A DNA stretch of 19,271 nt. Source: Riemerella anatipestifer_E (GTDB lineage: Bacteria > Bacteroidota > Bacteroidia > Flavobacteriales > Weeksellaceae). Positions within the stretch are counted from its first letter, which is position 1; every line of letters starts with the position of its first letter. Location: NCBI RefSeq assembly GCF_009932355.1, contig NZ_LEKU01000024.1, forward strand, positions 1 through 19,271, given 5' to 3'. Shown here in pieces: positions 8,080 through 16,511 of the stretch. The position numbers and the translations under genes are program-made. The notes below the pieces were generated by a model. It made no database searches. It was not told the origin of the DNA and worked only from the letters and a program-made list of their open reading frames with translations.

Positions 8080-9039
8080 TTGAAATTCAGAACCGAAGTT
8101 AATCTTACGCCTTCCTCAAAAAAAATAGAAATTACAGATCAAGTTTTTTCTATCGGCTCTTGCTTTGCTTCGGAAATGAGTAACCAACTATCAGAGGGAC
8201 AAATAAGATGCTTGAATAATCCTTTTGGGACTCTATTCAATCCGTTTTCTATTACTAATGCTTTAGAAAAAATCGTTTATTCTAAATATTATCAAGAGAA
8301 AGATTTAGTTAATCATCGTGGCTATTTCCTTTCGTTAGACCACCATACTTCATTTGACGGTATTTCTGAAACCACTACTTTAGATAAAGTAAACACAGAG
8401 CTAGCCAATGCTCATTTATTTTTAAAAAACGCTTCTTGGGTTATTATCACTTTAGGTACTTCGTTTATTTATGAGTACCTTCCCACAGGGCAAAAGGTGG
8501 CTAATTGCCATAAGATGCCAAACACTCTTTTTAATAAAAGAATGCTCTCTGATGAAGAAGTACAAACCCACATCAAAAAAGCGATAGAACTCATCAATCA
8601 ACACAGTCTTAATACCGTAAATATTTTATTTACAGTCTCTCCCGTAAGGCATACTAAAGATGGTATGGTTGAAAATCAGCTTAGCAAATCAAGGCTCATC
8701 AATGCGCTGCATCAAGTGGTGGCAATATATCCAAATGCTCATTATCTGCCTATTTATGAGATTTTAATGGACGATTTAAGAGATTACAGATTTTATAAAT
8801 CAGACCTAATCCACCCTAACGAACAAGCCATAGATTACATCTTTGATAAATTCATAAAAGCCTACTGCACAGAAGACACACAAAAATTTATCATTGACAA
8901 TCAGAAAATCATTTCGGCTTTAAGGCATCGTCCAACCCATACAGAACACCCTGATTATCTAAAGTTTACAGAAAACATCAAACAAAAAATACAGGAGCAA
9001 CAAGCTAAAGTTAATTTTAAAATATTTTCAAACTTCTAA
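8080..9039 (+). CDS. GSCFA-domain protein (SGNH-like hydrolase fold)
   Basis: 319 residues. The name-giving motif GSCFA is at 26-30, with Ser27 as the presumed nucleophile, and SDLIHP supplies the DxxH pair (Asp242, His245) typical of SGNH-type esterases. An inner TVSPVRH motif (185-191) is also conserved in GSCFA proteins as I know them. No signal peptide is seen. It lies 12 bases after the DprE1-like gene and 13 before tatD, in one operon. This suggests, without proving it, an acyl-transfer or esterase role in the same envelope-glycan pathway. The start codon is TTG (8080): no ATG lies nearby and MKFRTEV is the normal family beginning. Confidence 0.82.
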   Translation: MKFRTEVNLTPSSKKIEITDQVFSIGSCFASEMSNQLSEGQIRCLNNPFGTLFNPFSITNALEKIVYSKYYQEKDLVNHRGYFLSLDHHTSFDGISETTTLDKVNTELANAHLFLKNASWVIITLGTSFIYEYLPTGQKVANCHKMPNTLFNKRMLSDEEVQTHIKKAIELINQHSLNTVNILFTVSPVRHTKDGMVENQLSKSRLINALHQVVAIYPNAHYLPIYEILMDDLRDYRFYKSDLIHPNEQAIDYIFDKFIKAYCTEDTQKFIIDNQKIISALRHRPTHTEHPDYLKFTENIKQKIQEQQAKVNFKIFSNF

Positions 9040-9052
9040 CTTTCAATTATTT

Positions 9053-9820
9053 ATGATAGACACGCATACTCATTTATATTCAGAGGAATTTGATGAAGAT
9101 AGACATTTAATGATACAAAGGGCATTAGATAAAGGAGTTACTCATTTTTTTCTACCAGCTATCAATTCTGAATCTCACGAAAAAATGCTCCATCTAGAAG
9201 CAGAATATCCTAACCAAATATCAGCAATGATGGGCTTACACCCAACTTATATAAATCCTAAAACTTACGACCAAGAAATAAAATTAGTAAAAGACTATTT
9301 GGAGCAAAGGGATTTTTGTGCTATCGGAGAGATTGGGATAGATCTCTATTGGGATAAAAGCCATCTAGAACTGCAAAAAGAAGCCTTTAGACTACAGATA
9401 GATTGGGCAATAGAAAAAGACTTGCCTATCGTGATACATTCTAGAGAAAGTTTTGATGAAACTTTTGAGGTTTTAGAAGAAAAAAGACACCCTAAATTAA
9501 GAGGTATTTTCCATTGTTTTACTGGAACATTAGAACACGCTAAACAAGCCATAGACCTCAATTTCAGTTTAGGAATAGGTGGTGTGGTTACTTTTAAAAA
9601 TGGCAAAATAGACCAATTCTTAAATGAAATACCTTTAGAACACATTGTTTTAGAAACCGATTCACCTTACCTAGCACCTGTACCGTACAGAGGAAAAAGA
9701 AACGAATCTGCCTATCTAGAGCAAATCATTGGTAAATTAGTAGATATTTACCAAATACCTATCAGTGAAATAGATAAGATAACTACTAACAACGCTAAGC
9801 AAATTTTTGGACTAGCTTAA
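9053..9820 (+). CDS. tatD: TatD-family metal-dependent DNase
   Basis: 255 residues, the standard TatD length, expected to fold as a metal-dependent TIM-barrel hydrolase. All family metal ligands are visible: His5 and His7 in DTHTH, Glu93 in GEIGID, His129 in VIHSR, His154 in FHCF, and Asp203 in ETDSPYL. TatD enzymes have 3'-5' exonuclease activity linked to DNA repair; the name does not imply Tat secretion. It closes the UbiA-DprE1-like-GSCFA run and is followed by a shared terminator. Its link to the preceding genes is probably positional only. Confidence 0.92.
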   Translation: MIDTHTHLYSEEFDEDRHLMIQRALDKGVTHFFLPAINSESHEKMLHLEAEYPNQISAMMGLHPTYINPKTYDQEIKLVKDYLEQRDFCAIGEIGIDLYWDKSHLELQKEAFRLQIDWAIEKDLPIVIHSRESFDETFEVLEEKRHPKLRGIFHCFTGTLEHAKQAIDLNFSLGIGGVVTFKNGKIDQFLNEIPLEHIVLETDSPYLAPVPYRGKRNESAYLEQIIGKLVDIYQIPISEIDKITTNNAKQIFGLA

Positions 9821-9827
9821 ATAAAAA

Positions 9828-9852
9828 ACACGGGTAGAAAACCTATCCGTGT
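9828..9852. terminator. Bidirectional terminator overlapping the end of obgE
   Basis: A 10-bp stem (9828-9837 with 9843-9852, one G-T pair) around a 5-base loop, with A and T runs outside. It serves the convergent tatD and obgE genes. The obgE stop codon (9843-9845) lies inside its right arm. Confidence 0.85.
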
Positions 9853-10826
9853 AATTTTTTCCATATTGCATCTTTAAGTTCCGTAAGCCCTTCTCCTGTA
9901 ACTCCAGAAATAAATAAGGGTTGTCTGTTTTCAGGGAATTTGGCTGCAACTTCTTTTTTGAGTTCTTCGTCTAATAAATCTGACTTTGAAATAGAGATGA
10001 TAAAATCTTTATCTAGCAACTCAGGATTGTATTCTTTAAGCTCGTTTTCAAGTATTTTAAACTCTTGGAAATAATCTTCTGCATCTGCAGGAATTAAGAA
10101 AAGAAGGATTGAGTTTCGCTCTATATGCCTTAAAAAACGATGCCCTAGACCTTTACCTTCGGCAGCTCCTTCTATAATACCTGGTATATCTGCCATCACA
10201 AAAGACTTGTAATTACGATAATCTACAATACCCAAGTTAGGTGTAAGCGTTGTAAAAGCATAATCGGCAATTTTAGGCTTAGCCGCAGATACCGCAGATA
10301 ACAATGTAGATTTACCTGCGTTAGGGAGCCCTACTAAACCTACATCTGCTAATACTTTTAGCTCAAACACAATATACCCTTCTTCCCCAGGAAGCCCTGG
10401 CTGTGCATAACGAGGCGTTTGGTTGGTAGCAGATTTAAAATGCTCATTTCCTAAACCACCCTTACCGCCTTGCATTAAGATAATCTCTTGTCCATCTTCT
10501 AAAATTTCGCCTATAATTTCTCCCTCTTCATTTTTAGCAATAGTACCAATGGGCACCTCTATATAAACATCTTCTCCATAACGACCTGTCAACTGATTTT
10601 TACCACCTGGCTGACCGTTTTCTGCCTTAACATGCCTTGTATAACGCAATGGTAATAAAGTCCATTCGTGTGCATTTCCTTTCATAATGATATGACCACC
10701 ACGCCCACCATCTCCACCATCAGGACCGCCTTTAGGAATGTATTTTTCCCTTCTGAGGTGGGCTGACCCTGCACCTCCGTGCCCAGATTTACAATGGATT
10801 TTTACATAATCTACAAAATTTGACAT
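9843..10826 (-). CDS. obgE: GTPase Obg/CgtA
   Basis: 327-residue Obg GTPase, involved in large ribosomal subunit assembly and stress control. The glycine-rich Obg fold covers residues 1-158 (GGPDGGDGGRGGH at 33-45 and GGKGGLGNEHF). The G domain follows: P-loop GLPNAGKS (166-173), switch II DIPG (213-216), and a G4 motif read as SKSD (280-283) where the textbook form is NKxD. It ends soon after the G5 region and lacks the C-terminal OCT domain of some Gram-positive homologues. It lies downstream of adk in the same direction, but a strong hairpin stands between them and no TAnnTTTG box is seen just upstream. Expression may depend on readthrough or an atypical promoter. Confidence 0.95.
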   Translation of the reverse strand: MSNFVDYVKIHCKSGHGGAGSAHLRREKYIPKGGPDGGDGGRGGHIIMKGNAHEWTLLPLRYTRHVKAENGQPGGKNQLTGRYGEDVYIEVPIGTIAKNEEGEIIGEILEDGQEIILMQGGKGGLGNEHFKSATNQTPRYAQPGLPGEEGYIVFELKVLADVGLVGLPNAGKSTLLSAVSAAKPKIADYAFTTLTPNLGIVDYRNYKSFVMADIPGIIEGAAEGKGLGHRFLRHIERNSILLFLIPADAEDYFQEFKILENELKEYNPELLDKDFIISISKSDLLDEELKKEVAAKFPENRQPLFISGVTGEGLTELKDAIWKKLHG

Positions 10827-10873
10827 ATCTTATTTAATTAAATGCTTATTACACGATATAAAAACAACCAAAA

Positions 10874-10904
10874 AAACCATCAAAGCTTAAAACTCTGATA
10901 GTTT
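10874..10904 (-). terminator. Terminator downstream of adk
   Basis: A 12-bp stem with two G-T pairs (10874-10885 with 10893-10904) and a 7-base loop, flanked by A and T runs. On the minus strand it follows the adk stop and precedes obgE by about 50 bases. Confidence 0.7.
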
Positions 10905-10926
10905 TTTGATTATCATTCTATTGTTA

Positions 10927-11508
10927 TTATTTTAAAATCTTCTCTACTTCTGAGAAAAGTTTTTCTGCAATTTCTGCAATTTCGCCTACTCCATTTATCT
11001 CTACATATTTCCCTTGTTGCTTGTAAAGTTCTGCTACTTCGGCAGTTTTTGCATAGTATTCTTTAATTCTGTTTCTAATGATAGACTCGTCCGCATCATC
11101 TGTTCTACCACTAGTTTCACCTCTCTTAAGAAGTCTTTGAACCAAAATTTCGTCCTCTACCACCAGCGATAAACAGATGCTTATCTCCTCATTAAGTTCG
11201 TCTTTTACAATCTTTTCTAAGGCTTCTGTCTGTGCTGCTGTTCTAGGGAAACCATCAAATATAAACCCTTTGGTATCCGTAGGTTTTCTAACCTCATCTA
11301 TCAGCATATCTATGGTAACTTGATCTGGAACCAGCTCTCCTTTATCTATATAAGATTTTGCCAATTTCCCTAGCTCGGTATCGTTTTTCATGTTATAACG
11401 GAACAAATCTCCTGTGGATATTTGTTTCAAATTGAACTTTTCAATCAGATTTTGAGCTTGAGTACCCTTACCACTTCCCGGAGGACCAAATAATACAATG
11501 TTAATCAT
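10927..11508 (-). CDS. adk: Adenylate kinase
   Basis: 193 residues, interconverting ATP + AMP and 2 ADP in the cytosol. The P-loop GPPGSGKGT is at 8-16, the AMP-binding region includes STGDLFR (31-37) and DGFPRT (85-90), and the LID begins with RGETSGRTDD (129-138). The LID is the short form without the four-Cys zinc site, which explains the length below the 214 residues of E. coli Adk. It lies 68 bases downstream of hpt with no promoter-like box between, so it is probably co-transcribed. This order with obgE is common in flavobacteria. Confidence 0.95.
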   Translation of the reverse strand: MINIVLFGPPGSGKGTQAQNLIEKFNLKQISTGDLFRYNMKNDTELGKLAKSYIDKGELVPDQVTIDMLIDEVRKPTDTKGFIFDGFPRTAAQTEALEKIVKDELNEEISICLSLVVEDEILVQRLLKRGETSGRTDDADESIIRNRIKEYYAKTAEVAELYKQQGKYVEINGVGEIAEIAEKLFSEVEKILK

Positions 11509-11576
11509 CTTTACTTCTAATTTTTAGTATATCTAAAATCGCTAAAAACACGATTTATCAATGTTAGTTTTCTTTG

Positions 11577-12134
11577 TTAATGGTTAATTCTACCTTCTTC
11601 TAATTGGTATAAATCTGGTAAATTTCTTCCTAGTTCATCATAGTCTAAACCGTAGCCTAACACAAATTTATTAGGGATTTCTTTTGCCACATAGTCTATG
11701 GTAAAGTCTTTCTTAAATACTTCTGGCTTTAATAAAAGAGAAGCTACTCTAAGCGACTTAGGGCGGTGTGTATTTTTAAAATATTCAAAAAGACTTTCTA
11801 TGGTATTTCCTGTATCTACAATATCTTCCATAAGGATAATATGGCGACCTTCTACCTCTTTAGTAAGTTCCATTTTGGTGTAAACAATCCCCGTAGATTG
11901 TAACCCTCCGTGATAAGAACTTACCTGAACAAAGGCTACCTCACACTTCCCTGGATAGTGTTTTAAAAAGTCTGAGAAAAACATAATTACCCCATTAAGC
12001 ACTCCTATAAATACAGGGGTTTCATCTTTATAATCTTCGTAAACTTTTAGAGCTAATGCCTTTATGTAAGTTTGTATTTCTTCGTTCTTTAAATAAGGAA
12101 CAAAAGTTTTGTCATGAATTTTTACTTTTTCCAT
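11577..12134 (-). CDS. hpt: Hypoxanthine phosphoribosyltransferase
   Basis: About 185 residues, salvaging hypoxanthine (and possibly guanine) with PRPP to the nucleotide. The PRPP loop LMEDIVDTGNT is at 101-111, and the purine-site region FVLGYGLDYDELGRNLPDLY is at 157-176, as in bacterial Hpt enzymes. I chose the ATG at 12134; an in-frame TTG at 12152 would add six residues but lies within the -7 box, so it cannot be a normal start. It is first in a unit with adk. Confidence 0.92.
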   Translation of the reverse strand: MEKVKIHDKTFVPYLKNEEIQTYIKALALKVYEDYKDETPVFIGVLNGVIMFFSDFLKHYPGKCEVAFVQVSSYHGGLQSTGIVYTKMELTKEVEGRHIILMEDIVDTGNTIESLFEYFKNTHRPKSLRVASLLLKPEVFKKDFTIDYVAKEIPNKFVLGYGLDYDELGRNLPDLYQLEEGRINH

Positions 12135-12149
12135 TGTCTTTCCAAAATG

Positions 12150-12157
12150 CAAATTTA
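12150..12157 (-). promoter_or_regulatory. -7 promoter box of hpt-adk
   Basis: TAAATTTG on the minus strand, ending 15 bases before the hpt ATG. No TTTG is seen at the expected -33 distance. Confidence 0.45.
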
Positions 12158-12187
12158 AGAAATTTTTAGTGGTTCATCTTTGTATCA

Positions 12188-13201
12188 CTAGTGTTTTTTT
12201 GAGATTATAGCACTTTCTATTAAGTTTTCAGTAATTTCTAATGCTTTTTGTTTTGAAATACGCTCCACTTCTCTAATATTTTGAGAGTTTAACACTTCTT
12301 CTATATTTTTAGAAAAAACAATCTTTTTACCGTACTTCATTGCATCGCCATTATTACCACTTACCTTCGTTTTGCCGTAATATTCTGTAATGTTAAAAAA
12401 GTGTGTTTTCTGCTGTATAGGTGCCCAAATAAGACTAGCTTTCAATAAATACCCATCAAATAATTCTTGTGGTACTTTCTCTGTAAAATAGGTTAATTTC
12501 AGGTTATTTAGATTTTTTTGTTCTAAACTTTTGAGCCAATCTAACTCCTCTCCCATTGCTTTCCCTAAGAAAACAACTTCTGTAGGTTCGTTAAAATAGT
12601 GATTACTTAGACTTTCCACTACCGCTTTGTAATCTCTTCGTTTTTGTGATACAATCCCTGGAATAACTAATGTTAAATCTTTATCATTAGAAAACTCCTG
12701 CTGATATTCTGTATAAAAAAGCGGAATATGCTGATATCTAGAAGAAGCCAAGTCTTCCGACAATACCCAACAGCTTTCCGAATTTTGGTAAACGTTATTT
12801 TTCAGCATCAATCCTTCCTTTAAAAGGAGTTTTAGCCTATAAACGGTATCTTCTTTCAATAAAACTTTTAGCAAGTCTGTATTACTTGCTTTAATGAAAT
12901 TGAGATTATGGCAAATGATGGCGGTCTTATAGTTTTTAACTATTTTATCAAAGGTATTAAAATAACGATGCACCGTCCCCACCACCACCAAATCATACTC
13001 TTTGGCTGATAATAACTTAAGTACAGTATTGGGACTTGCTTCTATGACATTAGGCATATTTTCACCCAACAGCTTCTTTATTTTATTAGAGAAAAAATAA
13101 TCTACCTCTACCCTGTTAGATGCCTCCATCAATGCTTTAAAATTAAGAGCTATTTCTGCATGAGTGTCTAGCTCCACATAAGCTATTTTATATTTAGTCA
13201 T
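12188..13201 (-). CDS. Glycosyltransferase-like protein (GT-B fold suspected)
   Basis: 337 residues without signal peptide or membrane segment. I do not recognise a named family. The layout suggests two Rossmann-like halves: an N-terminal part with VVVGTVHRYF (72-81) and AIICHNLNF (94-102), and a second half opening with LTLVIPGIVSQKRRDY (176-191). TYFTEKVPQELFDGYLLKA (237-255) and YYGKTKVSGNNGDAMKYGK (274-292) resemble the donor-binding end of GT-B glycosyltransferases. It is a single gene with its own promoter, divergent from the CPBP protease gene, and with hpt next in the same direction. The function is a guess from fold-like features; a conserved hypothetical of flavobacteria is the safe description. 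Confidence 0.6.
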   Translation of the reverse strand: MTKYKIAYVELDTHAEIALNFKALMEASNRVEVDYFFSNKIKKLLGENMPNVIEASPNTVLKLLSAKEYDLVVVGTVHRYFNTFDKIVKNYKTAIICHNLNFIKASNTDLLKVLLKEDTVYRLKLLLKEGLMLKNNVYQNSESCWVLSEDLASSRYQHIPLFYTEYQQEFSNDKDLTLVIPGIVSQKRRDYKAVVESLSNHYFNEPTEVVFLGKAMGEELDWLKSLEQKNLNNLKLTYFTEKVPQELFDGYLLKASLIWAPIQQKTHFFNITEYYGKTKVSGNNGDAMKYGKKIVFSKNIEEVLNSQNIREVERISKQKALEITENLIESAIISKKH

Positions 13202-13264
13202 TATCTTTTATTTGTGTCTTTGCATTTCTGTTAAGACTCTAGATTATCTCTCTTTATCACCCAA

Positions 13265-13292
13265 CAAATATATAAAAATAGCCTAAGCCAAA
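13265..13292 (-). promoter_or_regulatory. Promoter of the glycosyltransferase-like gene
   Basis: On the minus strand, TTTG (13292-13289), a 16-base spacer and TATATTTG (13272-13265). The spacer is slightly short and the leader to the ATG at 13201 is about 60 bases, longer than for its neighbours. Confidence 0.4.
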
Positions 13293-13326
13293 ACGGAATA
13301 TTTAGGTGTTTTGATTCTAAATCCAT

Positions 13327-13334
13327 TATCTTTG
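13327..13334 (+). promoter_or_regulatory. -7 promoter box of the CPBP-rdgB-rnz unit
   Basis: TATCTTTG, ending 29 bases before the ATG at 13364. The nearest TTTG (13310-13313) is only 13 bases upstream, so the -33 half is not convincing. Confidence 0.5.
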
Positions 13335-13363
13335 CGAAATCCAAACCTATTTATATTTAGTAG

Positions 13364-14176
13364 ATGAATCAAAAATTCAAATTGGGGCTTGACGGCATTG
13401 CTGTACTTATAGGGAGTTACATCGTTGTTTCGCTTATACTCGCTGTGTACACTATCGCTAATGTCTTTATTTTAAAGGAAGAGGTTGCTACTTCTATGGG
13501 GCTGAGTCTAGTCTCATTTGTACTCTCATTAGGAGTACCTATTGTAGCATTTGATATTTTTATTGTAAGACCACAGACCAAAAAACCACTCCGTTTAGGT
13601 GTAGGTAATGTAACGGCTTACAATGTTCTTATCTCTCTAATGATGATGATAGGTATGGTGCTGATGGCAGAAGTCATTACTTCTTTTATCCCAACGGAAG
13701 GCGGCATATTAGGAGAGCTTTACAATACTTTTATGGGAGTTTTTAAAAGAATGCTTAGCGATAAGGTAGGACTTGCGATTATGGTAGTGTGCCTTGCACC
13801 TCTATTAGAAGAAGTCTTATTTAGAGGCATTATACAAGGTGGACTCACCAACAAAGGCGTCGCTCCTAAGAAAGCCATTGTTATCTCTGCTTTGGTATTT
13901 GGTATTGTACACGCCAATCCTTGGCAATTTGTGGGAGCATTTTTATTGGGGCTGGTATTGGGATTAGTTTATTTCAAAACTAAATCTATTGTTATCCCTA
14001 TTTTACTACACGCTTTTAACAATTTCATCTCTTATCTGATGCTAGTCTATGCCGATGCAGAACACTCTTATGAACTCCTAGGCATCAACAAAATAGTGTC
14101 TTTTATTATAGGCATGGCTATCTTCGGAGTTGCCTATTATCTGTTTATGCATAGAAAAAACCACTTTACCAAATAG
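13364..14176 (+). CDS. CPBP-family intramembrane metalloprotease
   Basis: 270-residue polytopic membrane protein with about seven hydrophobic segments. The CPBP (Abi/CAAX protease) motifs are present in order: EEVLFR at 149-154 (the EExxxR glutamates), FGIVH at 179-183, and HAFNN at 216-220. These give the predicted metal ligands Glu149/Glu150, His183 and His216. The family includes Rce1-type CAAX proteases and bacterial relatives whose substrates are mostly unknown. It heads a tightly packed run (gap of 14 bases to rdgB), but the downstream genes give no clue to the substrate. Confidence 0.88.
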   Translation: MNQKFKLGLDGIAVLIGSYIVVSLILAVYTIANVFILKEEVATSMGLSLVSFVLSLGVPIVAFDIFIVRPQTKKPLRLGVGNVTAYNVLISLMMMIGMVLMAEVITSFIPTEGGILGELYNTFMGVFKRMLSDKVGLAIMVVCLAPLLEEVLFRGIIQGGLTNKGVAPKKAIVISALVFGIVHANPWQFVGAFLLGLVLGLVYFKTKSIVIPILLHAFNNFISYLMLVYADAEHSYELLGINKIVSFIIGMAIFGVAYYLFMHRKNHFTK

Positions 14177-14190
14177 AAAACAATACTCTA

Positions 14191-14766
14191 ATGAAAAAAG
14201 AAATCTTAATAGCGACACACAATCAACATAAAAAAGAAGAAATCCAGCAAATCTTAGGTGATGGCTTCATAGTAAAAAGCCTTTCCGATTATCAACTCAA
14301 TGATGAAATCGTGGAAGACGGCAATACTTTTGAGGAAAACGCATTTATTAAAGCCTCTTATTGTTTTCAAAAAACAGGTATTCCAAGTTTGGGTGATGAT
14401 AGTGGACTTGTAGTAGATGCCTTAGACGGAAGACCAGGGATTTACTCGGCGAGATATGCTGGCAACCACGACTTTAAAGCCAATATTGCTAAAGTTTTAG
14501 AAGAAATGCAAGGCAAAACCAATAGAGCAGCTCATTTCATTACTGTATTGTGTTTGGTAGATGAAAACGGAGCTTCCTATTTTGAAGGCAAAGTACATGG
14601 GCATCTTCTAGAGGAAGACCGAGGACACCAAGGTTTTGGCTACGACCCTATCTTTGTACCTAACGGCTACGAAACCACCTTTGCCGAAATGACTCCAGAG
14701 GAAAAGAACGCCATTAGCCATAGAAAAAATGCCTTAGACCAGTTTTTAACCACCATTACCCAATAA
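14191..14766 (+). CDS. rdgB: XTP/dITP diphosphatase (RdgB/HAM1 family)
   Basis: 191 residues, the normal size for a house-cleaning nucleotide pyrophosphatase that removes XTP and dITP from the pool. The motifs are THNQHK (9-14), NTFEENAFIKA (45-55), LGDDSGL (67-73), FGYDPIF (149-155) and SHRKNAL (176-182), covering phosphate binding, metal binding and base recognition. It lies between the CPBP protease and RNase Z genes, with gaps of 14 and 13 bases. Confidence 0.95.
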   Translation: MKKEILIATHNQHKKEEIQQILGDGFIVKSLSDYQLNDEIVEDGNTFEENAFIKASYCFQKTGIPSLGDDSGLVVDALDGRPGIYSARYAGNHDFKANIAKVLEEMQGKTNRAAHFITVLCLVDENGASYFEGKVHGHLLEEDRGHQGFGYDPIFVPNGYETTFAEMTPEEKNAISHRKNALDQFLTTITQ

Positions 14767-14779
14767 ATTTCATCTAGCA

Positions 14780-15694
14780 GTGAGTGTACATTTAACCATA
14801 TTAGGCTTCAATTCCGCAATTCCTACTGTAAACTCGTCCACCACCTCTCAGCTTTTAGAGGTGCAAGAACGCTACTTCTTAATAGATTGTGGCGAAGGGA
14901 CACAAGTACAACTAAGAAGAGCTAAAGCCAAGTTTTCTAAAATCAATCATATATTTATCTCTCACCTGCACGGCGACCATTGTTTTGGCTTACCAGGGCT
15001 TATTGCATCGTTTCGTTTGTTAGGGAGAGAAACCCCTTTACACATCTATGGTCCGAAGGGAATACAAGAGATGCTAGAAACTATTTTTAGAATTACAGAA
15101 ACCCAAAGAGGCTTTGAGGTGGTTTACCACGAGCTAGAAGGCAATCGGTCGGTAAAAATCTACGAAGACCATAAAGTGGAAGTCTTTACCATTCCGCTCA
15201 ACCATAGGATTTACTGCAACGGCTACCTCTTTAGAGAAAAACCAAAAGAACGCCACCTGAATATGGAGGAAATCAGCAAATACCCTGAAATAGAAACTTG
15301 CGATTACCACAACCTTAAAAAAGGAAAAGACTTTACCCTATCCGATGGTTTTGTACTCAAAAATGAGGTACTTACTACCCCACCACAACCTTCTGTGTCT
15401 TATGCTTTTTGTAGTGATACCCGCTATTTAGAAAGCATCGTCCCAATTATCAAAGGTGTAGATGTACTCTACCACGAGGCAACTTTCTTACACGATTTAA
15501 AGGAAATGGCAGACTATACAGGGCATACTACCGCCCTAGAAGCGGCTACTATTGCCCAAAAAGCAGGAGTTAAAAAACTCATTTTAGGACACTTCTCTAA
15601 CCGCTATGCCGACTTAAATGTCTTTACCGATGAGGCAAGAACCGTATTCCCTAATACTTTTCTACCCAAAATGCTAGAAACCATAAAAATATAA
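14780..15694 (+). CDS. rnz: Ribonuclease Z
   Basis: 304 residues, a metallo-beta-lactamase-fold endonuclease that trims tRNA 3' trailers. The zinc motif HLHGDH is at 62-67, further ligands lie in LNHR, CSDTRY and GHFSNRY, and the TGHTTALEAA helix precedes the last motif. Length matches the short bacterial RNase Z. The start is GTG at 14780, giving MSVHLTILGFNSAIP, which is the usual family beginning; no ATG is available. Its stop overlaps the start of the next gene by one base (TAATG), so the two are translationally coupled. Confidence 0.93.
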   Translation: MSVHLTILGFNSAIPTVNSSTTSQLLEVQERYFLIDCGEGTQVQLRRAKAKFSKINHIFISHLHGDHCFGLPGLIASFRLLGRETPLHIYGPKGIQEMLETIFRITETQRGFEVVYHELEGNRSVKIYEDHKVEVFTIPLNHRIYCNGYLFREKPKERHLNMEEISKYPEIETCDYHNLKKGKDFTLSDGFVLKNEVLTTPPQPSVSYAFCSDTRYLESIVPIIKGVDVLYHEATFLHDLKEMADYTGHTTALEAATIAQKAGVKKLILGHFSNRYADLNVFTDEARTVFPNTFLPKMLETIKI

Positions 15695-16464
15695 TGGATT
15701 CCAACGAGCTAAAAGACTTCCTAAACGAGAAGGCAGACCTATACAACCACCCCAATTTTATAGAGCAAGACCCTATACAAATACCGCATCGGTTTTCTCT
15801 AAAGCAGGATATTGAAATCTCGGGGTTTATAGCAGCTACCATTGCTTGGGGCAACCGAAAATCTATTATCAAAAGTGCCAACCATATTATGGAGCTTATG
15901 GGGCAGTCACCATTGGATTTTGTACTGAACCATACCGATAAAGATTTAGACAAGATAGGCACTAGAGCCATACACCGCACTTTTAACTCGGAAGATTTAA
16001 TCTATTTTATCCAAAGATTTAAGCATCTCTACCAAAACCATTCGTCTATGGAAGAGCTCCTACTCCCCCAAGATGGTGAAACCAATTTTTACCACGCTCT
16101 AGAACGCTTTAGAAACGCTTTCCTAGATACCACCACCCAGCACCGTAGCCACAAGCACATCAGCTCTACCTACAAGAAATCTGCGGCTAAACGGCTGATG
16201 ATGTTCCTAAGATGGATGGTAAGAAAGGACAACAAAGGCGTAGATTTTGGCATTTGGGAACAGCTAGACCCTGCCCTACTGTCTATCCCACTAGATGTAC
16301 ACACGGGCAACATCGCAAGGCAACTCCAACTGATTACAAGAACCCAAAACGATTGGAAAACCGTGGAAGAACTAGACCACACCATTAGAAAATGGGACGC
16401 CAAAGACCCTGCAAAGTACGATTTTGCCCTCTTTGGGCTAGGCGTTTCTGGAGAGTTTAAATAG
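15694..16464 (+). CDS. TIGR02757 / DUF2400 family protein
   Basis: 256 residues, uncharacterised but widespread in Bacteroidota. Recognisable blocks are SGFIAATIAWGNRKSI (43-58), KKSAAKRLMMFLRWMVRK (161-178) and LSIPLDVHTGNIARQLQL (196-213), which give it a distant likeness to HhH-type DNA glycosylases; that role is not demonstrated. The gene is intact. Its last 156 bases (codon 206 onward) are duplicated at 18912-19067, beyond the three fibre-like genes, showing that DNA was inserted at its 3' end while its coding sequence was preserved. The stop is TAG here but TAA in the second copy. Confidence 0.9.
   Translation: MDSNELKDFLNEKADLYNHPNFIEQDPIQIPHRFSLKQDIEISGFIAATIAWGNRKSIIKSANHIMELMGQSPLDFVLNHTDKDLDKIGTRAIHRTFNSEDLIYFIQRFKHLYQNHSSMEELLLPQDGETNFYHALERFRNAFLDTTTQHRSHKHISSTYKKSAAKRLMMFLRWMVRKDNKGVDFGIWEQLDPALLSIPLDVHTGNIARQLQLITRTQNDWKTVEELDHTIRKWDAKDPAKYDFALFGLGVSGEFK
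16308..16463 (+). repeat. Left direct repeat: 3' end of the TIGR02757 gene
   Basis: These 156 bases match 18912-19067 in the same orientation at 153 positions. The differences are at 16314 (C/G), 16332 (G/A) and 16443 (C/T). The similarity stops abruptly at both edges. The two later differences are synonymous and the stop codon differs (TAG/TAA), as expected of alleles from two related strains. Confidence 0.97.
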
Positions 16465-16511
16465 GGTTGATACTAAAACCCGTTCAGTTCAAATGAAATT
16501 ATGTTTATAGT

